Source of the DNA: JAUIEH01 sp964483375
Lineage (GTDB): Bacteria > Pseudomonadota > Alphaproteobacteria > Caulobacterales > Maricaulaceae
Assembly (NCBI GenBank): GCA_964483375.1
Contig: CAZABJ010000067.1
Coordinates: 1-13,216 of the forward strand
Length of the DNA: 13,216 bases
Reading direction: 5' to 3'
Shown: piece by piece, positions 6,651-13,216 of the stretch
Layout of the letters: each line of letters begins with the position of its first letter
Position numbering within the stretch: the stretch's first letter is position 1
The notes under the pieces: generated by a model
The model's database searches: none
Seen by the model: the letters and a program-made list of their open reading frames with translations, nothing else
Told to the model about the DNA's origin: nothing
Program-made: the position numbers and the translations under genes

Positions 6651-9275
6651 ATGCGCACCGCCTTGTTAGGGCTGACGTGCCTCGCTGCGGCGTCTCCCGC
6701 CGTTGCGCAGGAGCGACCCGAGCGCATTGTCGTCACCGGCTCGTATCTGGGAGCGGCCCCCTCAGGCGCGACGATCCAGCTTGACCGAGCGGATTTAGAC
6801 GGCTTCGGCGCAGAAGATTTGACGCTGTCGCTGACCCGCTTGCCGGTCAATATCGGTGCGGAGTTCAACACCGACTCCGGCACGCAGAACGACACCTCAG
6901 GCACGGCCAATGTGAACCTGCGCGGGTTGGGGCTGGACGCAACGCTTGTTCTGCTGGACGGCGCGCGCATGACGGTCTCCAGCGTCAATGCCGATGACGG
7001 CGCGTCGTTCGTTGATCTCAACGCGCTCGTCCCGTTCATCGCGATCGAAGAAGCCCAGATTTTCGCCGACGGCGCCTCGGCGCTTTATGGCAGCGACGCC
7101 CTTGCAGGGGTGGTCGACATCCGCACCAGAACCGGCTTCACGGGGTTTGAAGCGCGCGCTGAGCGCAGGCTCGCGACGGAGTATGGGGATGATGGGGGGG
7201 ATTGGCAGGCGGGCGTGATCGCCGGGAGCCGCGGAGAGCGATGGCGCATCGCCGGTGCGGCGAGCTGGCTTGATCGGCAGTCCCTTGAAGGCACCGATGT
7301 CGCCTTCACGCTGAATTCCGGGCTCTCAGCGCTTGGCCAACCCGGCGCCTATACGGTTCCCCTGCCCGGCGGCGGTTCGGCGACGGTCATCGACCGGGAC
7401 TGCGAAGCCGGCGGGGGTCAACCCTTGGTGACCGGCGACCCCATCGCGGGTGTGGGAACGCCGGGGTTCTGTCGGCTGGACTTCGCGCGATTTTTCTCCG
7501 TGGTGAACAACGAAACCCGGTTGCAGCTTTGGGCGGACGGCGCGGTCGAGATTGGCGGCGCGACGCTGGGCGCGCAGTTTGTTTTTGCAGACAACGCCAT
7601 TGAGCGCGGCAACTCGCCTTCCCTGCCAAACCTCGATTTCCCCACCCTGCCGGCCGGAAACCCGGGCAACTATTTCGGCCAAGACGTGGTGTGGTTCGGC
7701 CGACCGTTCGGGACCGAAGCCGGTTCGGCGCGACGGACATTCGATCATGAAACGTGGCGGGCGCTGGTCTCGCTTGAAGATGATGCGACGATATTTGGCC
7801 GCGATTGGGCGTTGTCCGCACGCGCGGGCTATTCCGCAAACGCCGTGCGGACCACGATCACCGACACGCTGCGAGGTCCGTTTGACGCTGCGGTGCAAGG
7901 CTTCGGCGGACCGGACTGCCCCGCTGACGCCGCAGAACGGGGCGTCGCGCCGGGCGACGAGAGCGCGGGTTGTTTCTGGTTCAACCCTTTCGGCTCAGGG
8001 GCGGTCGTCGCGGACCCGACGGATCCCCGGTTCAATCAGCCCGCGGTCGTCGAGGATCTGATCGGTGCGGACGTGCGCACCGGCGACGCCTCGCTCGCGA
8101 CGCTGGATCTTTTGGCGACGACAGCCGAGGCCTTTTCGCTTCCGGCCGGCGCGGCGGAGCTGGCGCTGGGGGCGCAGCTGCGGCGGGAGGAAACCGGCCG
8201 CGATCACGGCGAAGCGTTCAACGCTGAGGCGTTCCTCTTTATCATCGGCGGGCCGGATTTTGAGGGCGAGCGCGGCAGCTGGGCGACCTTCGCCGAACTC
8301 GCCCTGCCCCTTGGCGAGGGCCTCGACCTTCAACTGGCGCTGCGTCATGAGGACGCCGGCGGCGCATCCGCCACGACGCCGCGTTTGGCGCTGACCTGGT
8401 CGCCGACAGACACGCTCTCTCTCAGCGCGACCGCCAGCCAAGCCTTCCGCGCGCCGTCCCTCTTCGAAACCGTCTCCGCCACGACCACGCTGGAGCAGCT
8501 GGTCGTCGGCCCTCAAAGCCTTTTCCGGGCCGTTCGCACCGTGGGTTCCGACGCGCTCGACCCCGAAACCGCGGATGTTTTCACGCTTGGCGCGCGCTGG
8601 CGGAGCGAGCGATTGCGGTTCTCCGCGCAATATTGGCGTTATGACGTCTCCGATCTGATCGTGGAGCAGAACGCCCAAGCCATTGTGGACGCCGACCTCG
8701 CCGACGGCGCGCTCGAAGACCCGCGCATCATTCTGGCGGACAATGGCGAGATCCGGCTCGTCGAAGCCGCGTTCGTGAATGCTCCGGAGGTGACGACGGA
8801 CGGCCTCGATTTCGCCGCCGGGCTCGATACGCCGCTCGGCCCAGGCGTCTTGTCGCTGGAAGGCTCGGCGAGCTGGCTCTTGTCCTACGACCTGACCGAT
8901 CCGCTTACCGGCGCGACGGTGAACGCCGCGGGGCGTCGAAACTTCACCAATTTCGCGCGGTCCCTCCCCCGCTTGCGCGCCGAGGCGTCCGCCGTTTGGG
9001 CGCGGGACGGCTTCGAGCTGCGCGCCGGCGTCCGCCATATCTCGAGTTACTTCGACGATGAGAACGCCGTCGATATCGACGCCTGGACCGCGCTCGACCT
9101 TCAAGCCGGCGTAACGCTCCCGACCCCGTATGGCGGCGAAGCGCGGCTCAGCGCGGGCGTTCTCAATGCGCTTGACGCAGAGCCGCCTTTCGTCGCGACC
9201 CCGCTCGGCTATGACACCAAAGTGCATGACCCGCGCGGACGCGTGGCGTTTGTCAGGATCTCCCAGAGCTTCTGA
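6651..9275 (+). CDS. TonB-dependent outer-membrane receptor
   Basis: An 874-residue outer-membrane transporter that imports a ligand using energy from TonB-ExbB-ExbD. It has a signal peptide (MRTALLGLTCLAAASPAVAQ), then the TonB box-like ERIVVTG (about 24-30). The plug domain (about 40-165) contains the typical VNLRGLGLDATLVLLDGARM and IEEAQIFADGASALYGSDALAGVVDI. The rest is a 22-strand-type barrel ending in RVAFVRISQSF with terminal Phe. Late motifs such as ASQAFRAPSLFE and LDPETADVFTLG are classic for the family. Two Cys pairs (251/274 and 423/441, the latter just before FWFNPFGSG) probably make disulfides in extracellular loops. It belongs to the large alphaproteobacterial group of such receptors. 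No sensor (STN) domain is present, so signalling through an anti-sigma factor is unlikely. The neighbours do not identify the ligand; the convergent esterase/acyl-CoA synthetase operon hints at a lipid or ester, weakly. Confidence 0.95.
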   Translation: MRTALLGLTCLAAASPAVAQERPERIVVTGSYLGAAPSGATIQLDRADLDGFGAEDLTLSLTRLPVNIGAEFNTDSGTQNDTSGTANVNLRGLGLDATLVLLDGARMTVSSVNADDGASFVDLNALVPFIAIEEAQIFADGASALYGSDALAGVVDIRTRTGFTGFEARAERRLATEYGDDGGDWQAGVIAGSRGERWRIAGAASWLDRQSLEGTDVAFTLNSGLSALGQPGAYTVPLPGGGSATVIDRDCEAGGGQPLVTGDPIAGVGTPGFCRLDFARFFSVVNNETRLQLWADGAVEIGGATLGAQFVFADNAIERGNSPSLPNLDFPTLPAGNPGNYFGQDVVWFGRPFGTEAGSARRTFDHETWRALVSLEDDATIFGRDWALSARAGYSANAVRTTITDTLRGPFDAAVQGFGGPDCPADAAERGVAPGDESAGCFWFNPFGSGAVVADPTDPRFNQPAVVEDLIGADVRTGDASLATLDLLATTAEAFSLPAGAAELALGAQLRREETGRDHGEAFNAEAFLFIIGGPDFEGERGSWATFAELALPLGEGLDLQLALRHEDAGGASATTPRLALTWSPTDTLSLSATASQAFRAPSLFETVSATTTLEQLVVGPQSLFRAVRTVGSDALDPETADVFTLGARWRSERLRFSAQYWRYDVSDLIVEQNAQAIVDADLADGALEDPRIILADNGEIRLVEAAFVNAPEVTTDGLDFAAGLDTPLGPGVLSLEGSASWLLSYDLTDPLTGATVNAAGRRNFTNFARSLPRLRAEASAVWARDGFELRAGVRHISSYFDDENAVDIDAWTALDLQAGVTLPTPYGGEARLSAGVLNALDAEPPFVATPLGYDTKVHDPRGRVAFVRISQSF

Positions 9276-9376
9276 GCCGCCCCGACTGTTTGGGCGAAAT
9301 CAGACGCGCCCCGCATCGCAAAGCGCATCGCCACAGCGCGCTGCGCTCGCATGCCGCTCGCTTTGGTTCGCCTGCG
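9276..9376. other. Intergenic region between convergent genes
   Basis: 101 bases between the stop codons of the receptor and the hydrolase. A weak 5-bp hairpin (CGCCC at 9279-9283, GGGCG at 9292-9296, followed by AAAT) could end receptor transcription. Nothing else is recognisable. Confidence 0.35.
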
Positions 9377-10318
9377 CTAACCGCTTCCCAGCGGCGCGCC
9401 CAGGGCTTCGCCCAATGCGCGACCGGCCGCCTCCACTGCGTCGCGCGCGCCGTCGGAGGCCGCTGTGAACTGGAAAAAACCATGGACCGCAGCGTTGAAA
9501 TGCTGGTGGTCGACCGTGACCCCGGCCGCGGCCAAGCGCTCGGCATAGGCGCGGCCCTCGTCATGCAGGGGGTCCAAGCCGGCGGTGACGAGATAGGCCG
9601 GCGGAGCCCCGGCGATGTCGTCGCGCAACAGGGGCGAGGCCCAGGGATGTTTGGCGTCGTCGCGGTTGGCGAGATACGCCGCACGGGCGTTCTCCAGCAT
9701 GGCGCGGGCGACGATATGGCCTTCAAGCGCGCGCAAGCGATCGGCGTTGGTCTCCACCAGCTGCAATAGCGGATAAATCAGCAGCTGAAACGCAGGGTCG
9801 CGCTCAAGGGCGACGGTCGCGGCCAGGTTTCCGCCCGCAGAATCCCCGCCGACCGCGACAAAATCGGGATCGAAGCCGAGGCTCACCGCCCCTTCGCCCT
9901 GCGCCCAGTCGAACGCGGCGAGCGCATCTTCGACCGCGGCGGGAAACTTGTTTTCCGGCGCCAAACGATAAGCAACGTGCAGGAGTCGGCAGCGCGACGC
10001 GCCGGCAAGACGGCGGCACAGCCCGTCATGGGAGTCCAAATCCCCCACGGCGAAACCGCCGCCATGGAAGTACACCACGCCCGGCCCAGGCCCCACTCCG
10101 GCGCCGAACGGAACGTAGAGACGCGCGCGAAGCGGGCCGTCTTGACCCGGCGCGATGAGTTCCCGCGACTCCGCAACCTCCTGGCGCGGACCTTCAAGCG
10201 CCGCGACGCCGCGCCTCAGCGCCTCCCGCATCACCAAGGTTGATGCGCGCTCGCCCGCGGAACCCGCGCCGAACGGCCAGCCCGGAAGCCAAGCCGCACG
10301 ATCTGCGTCTGACGCCAT
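9377..10318 (-). CDS. Alpha/beta hydrolase, hormone-sensitive-lipase-type esterase
   Basis: A 313-residue cytoplasmic esterase of bacterial family IV (HSL-like, Abhydrolase_3). The oxyanion motif HGGG is at 85-88 within VVYFHGGGFAVGDLDSHDG, the nucleophile Ser160 is in GGDSAGGN, Asp249 is in GLDPLHDEG and His279 is in VHGFFQF, completing the triad. Family members usually hydrolyse short- to medium-chain acyl esters. There is no signal peptide. The ATG at 10318 has GGAGGG only 4 bases upstream. It begins 24 bases after the stop of the acyl-CoA synthetase gene on the same strand, so the two are probably cotranscribed: the hydrolase could release carboxylic acids that the synthetase activates. 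That coupling is inference from position. The true substrate is unknown. Confidence 0.93.
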   Translation of the reverse strand: MASDADRAAWLPGWPFGAGSAGERASTLVMREALRRGVAALEGPRQEVAESRELIAPGQDGPLRARLYVPFGAGVGPGPGVVYFHGGGFAVGDLDSHDGLCRRLAGASRCRLLHVAYRLAPENKFPAAVEDALAAFDWAQGEGAVSLGFDPDFVAVGGDSAGGNLAATVALERDPAFQLLIYPLLQLVETNADRLRALEGHIVARAMLENARAAYLANRDDAKHPWASPLLRDDIAGAPPAYLVTAGLDPLHDEGRAYAERLAAAGVTVDHQHFNAAVHGFFQFTAASDGARDAVEAAGRALGEALGAPLGSG

Positions 10319-10342
10319 GAAGCCCTCCGCAACGGCGAGCGG

Positions 10343-12142
10343 TCAGACCCGGACACGCCCGTGGACGATCTCCTCATAGACCGACCGGTCGAGCGGAACA
10401 TACCCGCTCGCGCGCGGATCGTCGAAATAAACCGGATCAGCGATGGCGTCGGGGTCGAACCCTTCGCGCACCAGATTGACTTTGGTGAACTTGAGCGTTC
10501 CGGTCGTGTCGCGCTGGGCGTCGGCGTGGACGCGTAAGAAAACCGGCCGCGCATAGGGCGGCAGGCTGTCTGCGAGATGCGCGCGCAGCGCCGCCAAATC
10601 GACCTCGCCATCCGCGACGATGGCGGCCATGCCGGCGCGGCCGTCATAGCCGGGGATCTCCACGCCATAGACATTCGCCTGAGCGACGCCGGGATAGCCG
10701 GTGAGCGCTTCGGCCACCTCGGTGGTGGCGACATTTTCCGACCGCCACCGAAACGTGTCGCCCACGCGATCGACGAAATAGTAGTATCCGTCCTTATCAA
10801 AGCGCATCAGGTCGCCCGTGCGGAACCACCGGTCGCCTTCCTCAAAGGCGTCGGTGAGGATCTTCTTCGCAGTTTGCTCGGGCTGACCCTGGTATCCTTC
10901 GAACCGGTGGCGATCGACATTTTCTTCAACTTTCCCGATGACTTCGCCGACTTCACCGGGCCCGCATTCGATGCAGCGGCCGTCAGGCCCTCGGATCGGG
11001 GTTTCGGTTTCGGTGTCGAACCTGACCACGCGCACATTGAATTTGTTCCGCGCATAGGGCGGCACGCGACCCACCGCGCCCATCTGGCCGTCGGCGTTCA
11101 TCAAGGCCACATTGCCTTCCGTGGAGCCATAAAACTCATAGACGCCTTTGACGCCGAAGCGGCTTTGGAACGCGGGCCAGACGTCTGGCCGCAGGCCGTT
11201 GCCGACCACGGCTCGGAGCGCATGGGCGCGCTCCTTCGGATGGGCCGGCGCGGATGCGAGGAAGCGGCACAGCTCGCCCACATAGTAAAAAACCGTCGCG
11301 CCCGTGTCGGTCACGGAATCCCAGAAGCGGCTTGTCGAAAAACGTCGCTCAATGACCAGGGCCGCCCCGGCGGCGAACGTGCTGGACACCCCGCACACTC
11401 CGCCCGTCGCGTGGTAGAGCGGCAACGGTATAAAAACGCGGTCGCGGCTCGTGATCCGCGGAACGGTCGAAAACGCGTACGCCAAGCCGGTCACTTTGGC
11501 GTGGGTCATCTTTGCGGCCTTGGGCATGCCGGTGGTGCCGCTGGTGTAGATCATCAAAACCGTATCGAGCAGGCTTTGAGAGGCGCGGTGGGCGCGACCG
11601 GGGCGCTCCGAAGACGCGTTGGAGAGCGCCACGCTGAGATCGTGCGCGCCCTCGCCGCCGCCGAGACTCCAGACAGTTGGAAAATCCTCGATATGCGGTT
11701 TGGCGGTGTGAGCGGGTGGGAGGAGCGACGTCTCGGTGATCAGCGCTTTGGCTTCAGCGAGCGAAACGCAATGAGCCAGGCTCCGGCCGGTGAGCTGATT
11801 GTTGATGAGGGCCGTCACCACGCCGATTTTAGAAAGTCCGTACCAGGTGATCAAAAAGTGAGGCCGGTTGGTCATAAACAACGCGACCCGATCGCCGGCC
11901 TGAAGCCCCTGGGCCAGCGCCCAGTGCGCCATCCGATTGGCCGCTGCGTCGAAGGCGGCGTAGCTCAAGGCCTTGCCTTCAAAGATGACCGCAGGGCGGA
12001 CGCCATGGCGATCACAGGCGTCTTCGAACAAATCGGCCACGGTGCGGCTGCGGTCGGCGGTGGCTTTGCCAACCGCCCGGACGGCGCCGACGACGCGGTC
12101 AAAAAACAGATACTCTCTTGATATTGCTCGAAAGATTCCCAC
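10343..12142 (-). CDS. Long-chain acyl-CoA synthetase, FATP/VLACS-like
   Basis: A 599-residue ANL-superfamily enzyme that activates a fatty (or other carboxylic) acid with ATP, via an acyl-adenylate, to its CoA thioester. The AMP-binding P-loop YTSGTTGMPKAAK is at 199-211, followed by PLPLYHATG (about 239-247), YEFYGSTEGN (335-344), WFRTGDL (439-445) and the FATP-type DRVGDTFRWRSENVATTEV (458-476). The C-terminal GTLKFTKVNLV region carries the flexible-domain lysine. N-terminus and length agree with the long-chain-acyl-CoA synthetase branch related to eukaryotic SLC27 transport proteins; such enzymes may couple uptake to activation at the inner membrane. The start is GTG 12142 (MGIFRAISREYLFFDR), the first available start in frame and consistent with homologues I recall, although its ribosome binding site is poor. 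It is the first gene of a likely two-gene operon with the downstream esterase. Confidence 0.93.
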   Translation of the reverse strand: MGIFRAISREYLFFDRVVGAVRAVGKATADRSRTVADLFEDACDRHGVRPAVIFEGKALSYAAFDAAANRMAHWALAQGLQAGDRVALFMTNRPHFLITWYGLSKIGVVTALINNQLTGRSLAHCVSLAEAKALITETSLLPPAHTAKPHIEDFPTVWSLGGGEGAHDLSVALSNASSERPGRAHRASQSLLDTVLMIYTSGTTGMPKAAKMTHAKVTGLAYAFSTVPRITSRDRVFIPLPLYHATGGVCGVSSTFAAGAALVIERRFSTSRFWDSVTDTGATVFYYVGELCRFLASAPAHPKERAHALRAVVGNGLRPDVWPAFQSRFGVKGVYEFYGSTEGNVALMNADGQMGAVGRVPPYARNKFNVRVVRFDTETETPIRGPDGRCIECGPGEVGEVIGKVEENVDRHRFEGYQGQPEQTAKKILTDAFEEGDRWFRTGDLMRFDKDGYYYFVDRVGDTFRWRSENVATTEVAEALTGYPGVAQANVYGVEIPGYDGRAGMAAIVADGEVDLAALRAHLADSLPPYARPVFLRVHADAQRDTTGTLKFTKVNLVREGFDPDAIADPVYFDDPRASGYVPLDRSVYEEIVHGRVRV

Positions 12143-12187
12143 GGCACGCTCGCGTGTTTGGTCCGGATCACATCGACGCCGCCGCTC

Positions 12188-12216
12188 ACTATGACCAGCG
12201 TCGCCGACGACGCCAA
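12188..12216 (-). promoter_or_regulatory. Candidate promoter of the acyl-CoA synthetase operon
   Basis: On the minus strand, TTGGCG (12216-12211), a 17-base spacer and CATAGT (12193-12188) make a sigma-70-like arrangement upstream of GTG 12142. It lies in the 142-base region shared with the divergent PAS-like gene. No clear palindromic operator (for example of a FadR or TetR type) is visible. Confidence 0.3.
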
Positions 12217-12284
12217 ATGCGCCGCCTCCTCGCCCATATCGGACTGCGCGCTAATTTGTCGCTACCAGCGAAGAGGTTTTTGTG

Positions 12285-13106
12285 ATGACGACAGCGTTGG
12301 ACGGAATGCGGCTGCAAGCGCTTGAGGGGCTCTCTCAAGCGGTGGTGATCGTGCGCGCCGACGCGTCCGAGGACAATTTCACCACCGCCTACGCCAACCG
12401 AGCCGCTGCGGCTTTGCTGGGTGAGGACGCCGTGCGTCGCGGGATCGCGGCGCGCATCTTTCCCGACGGCGGCGCCCGGCGCTTGCTGCAGGACGCCGTG
12501 CGCGACAGACGCGCCGCGACCGTATACGGCGCTTCCCGCAATGCTGAGGGCTCCGCGCTCCGCCTGCATGTGGAAACGTTGCCGCTGCAGGATGAAGACA
12601 GCGGATCCTTGATGACCGCGCTCTATCTGCGCGCTGCGGCCCCCGCCGACAATGCGACGCGCAATGAGGCGCTGGCTTACGCTGCGCTCGATGCGGCCGC
12701 CGACGAACTTGCGCTCACGGGGGCCAGGCTCCGCACGGCGACGGATGCGTTTCCGGGGCTGGTTTTGTTCGTCGATGCGGACGGCGAGGTTTGTTTCGCA
12801 GCCGGCGAAAGTCTTTTCGACCTCGGGCTCTCATCGGAGAGGCTCGAAAACGCCTCGATCCAAGACGTCGCACCGGAGGTCGGCGACGAGCTTTCCGCCA
12901 TCGCCGAGGCGGCGCTCGCCGGCGCGCGGCTTCGGTTCGACTTTCGCCTGCTCGACCGGGTTTACGAGGCCTTGGCCGTTCCTGTGCGGATGGATACCGG
13001 ACGGCCTTGCGGCGCGATGGTGGCGCTGCGAGACGTGAGCGACGCGCGCGAGGCTTTCGAGCTGTTGGCTCCGCAGACCCGCTGGACGCCCGCTTCGGAG
13101 GACTGA
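12285..13106 (+). CDS. PAS-like sensory protein without visible output domain
   Basis: A 273-residue soluble protein with what look like two PAS-type modules. The first (about 8-105) starts with LQALEGLSQAVVIVRADASEDNFTTAYANRAAAALLG, the usual PAS opening where an N-terminal helix precedes a strand and an A-N-x-A-A helix. The second (about 145-255) includes FPGLVLFVDADGEVCFAAGESLFDLGLSSERL and ends with a strand plus VALRDVSDAREAFE, the typical PAS exit into a signalling helix. An Ala-rich helix (about 118-145) joins them. No histidine-kinase, GGDEF, EAL, HTH or membrane segment is visible, so it may act by binding a partner or be a degenerate sensor. ATG 12285 follows AAGAGG by 8 bases; an adjacent GTG at 12282 is equally in frame. 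It is divergent from the acyl-CoA synthetase operon. The PAS assignment rests on pattern only. Confidence 0.65.
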   Translation: MTTALDGMRLQALEGLSQAVVIVRADASEDNFTTAYANRAAAALLGEDAVRRGIAARIFPDGGARRLLQDAVRDRRAATVYGASRNAEGSALRLHVETLPLQDEDSGSLMTALYLRAAAPADNATRNEALAYAALDAAADELALTGARLRTATDAFPGLVLFVDADGEVCFAAGESLFDLGLSSERLENASIQDVAPEVGDELSAIAEAALAGARLRFDFRLLDRVYEALAVPVRMDTGRPCGAMVALRDVSDAREAFELLAPQTRWTPASED

Positions 13107-13153
13107 CCCCCCGCCGCGATCCCGCCGCAAGTCGGCCGCGAAACGCGCCGGAA

Positions 13154-13216
13154 ATGGTCTTCCCTCCGCCGAAGCCGCGCCGCGAAACCGCCCGCCCCCA
13201 GAACGAGCGTGTCATC
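13154..13216 (+). CDS. Possible start of a gene running off the right edge
   Basis: A frame open from before 13103 to the window end, with an ATG at 13154 that would begin MVFPPPKPRRE, a basic proline-rich N-terminus. No ribosome binding site precedes this ATG; GGAGGA at 13097-13102 lies just upstream of a CTG at 13103 in the same frame and overlaps the end of the PAS-like gene. With only 21 codons visible no function can be given, and it may be a chance frame. Confidence 0.25.
   Translation, partial: MVFPPPKPRRETARPQNERVI

Noticed and set aside
6527..7039. N-terminal extension of the selO frame by 171 codons
   Set aside because: It would overlap the receptor gene antisense, and its translation does not resemble SelO; the family N-terminus begins at 6526.
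7995..9227. A 410-codon open frame on the minus strand
   Set aside because: It is antisense to the TonB-dependent receptor and Arg-rich with no family signature: a codon-bias shadow.
10577..12121. A 514-codon open frame on the plus strand
   Set aside because: It lies fully antisense to the well-supported acyl-CoA synthetase. Long antisense frames are expected in GC-rich coding DNA, and the product has no recognisable motif.
12715..13215. A 166-codon minus-strand frame at the right edge
   Set aside because: Extremely Arg/Pro-rich, antisense to the PAS-like gene and without a ribosome binding site.
1..13216. CRISPR arrays, insertion sequences, prophage, toxin-antitoxin or other defence genes
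   Set aside because: I read for direct repeats, transposase motifs and small paired genes and saw none. The gene content is ordinary chromosomal metabolism and envelope functions.

Overview
The window reads as chromosomal DNA of a GC-rich Gram-negative bacterium, most likely a marine or aquatic alphaproteobacterium of the Caulobacterales/Maricaulales type. The evidence is outer-membrane proteins ending in Phe (an autotransporter and a TonB-dependent receptor), strong GC bias at third codon positions, many antisense shadow frames, and candidate promoters resembling the Caulobacter housekeeping consensus. Placement is inference; there is no rRNA or tRNA to confirm it.

Layout: (1) 68-1993 (+), a GDSL/SGNH esterase autotransporter, followed by a perfect GC-rich palindrome (1997-2027). 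(2) 2062-3255 (+), an acyl-CoA dehydrogenase-like flavoenzyme, then 3286 to the gap (+), the N-terminal part of a two-helix membrane protein. (3) 3522-3621, exactly 100 N: an assembly gap that cuts two convergent genes. (4) On the minus strand, a hemolysin III/PAQR-family membrane protein (4295 into the gap), a small secreted protein of unknown function (4913-4461) and a SelO-type protein adenylyltransferase (6526-5102). (5) 6651-9275 (+), a TonB-dependent receptor divergent from selO, across a 124-base region with a candidate promoter on each strand. (6) On the minus strand, a FATP-like long-chain acyl-CoA synthetase (12142-10343) followed after 24 bases by an HSL-type alpha/beta hydrolase (10318-9377), probably one operon. 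(7) 12285-13106 (+), a PAS-like sensory protein with no visible output domain, and at the right edge a possible start of another reading frame.

A loose theme is lipid/ester use: a surface esterase, a cytoplasmic esterase, an acyl-CoA synthetase and an acyl-CoA dehydrogenase-like enzyme, plus an outer-membrane receptor for an unknown substrate. They lie in separate transcription units, so a single pathway is only a guess.

I see no CRISPR array, insertion sequence, phage gene, toxin-antitoxin pair, tRNA or rRNA. No stretch over 300 bases lacks a gene. I find no convincing undescribed system. The items most worth a second look are the SelO variant without its usual C-terminal cysteines and with a possibly leaderless start, the paired promoters, the unassigned secreted protein and the stand-alone PAS-like protein.
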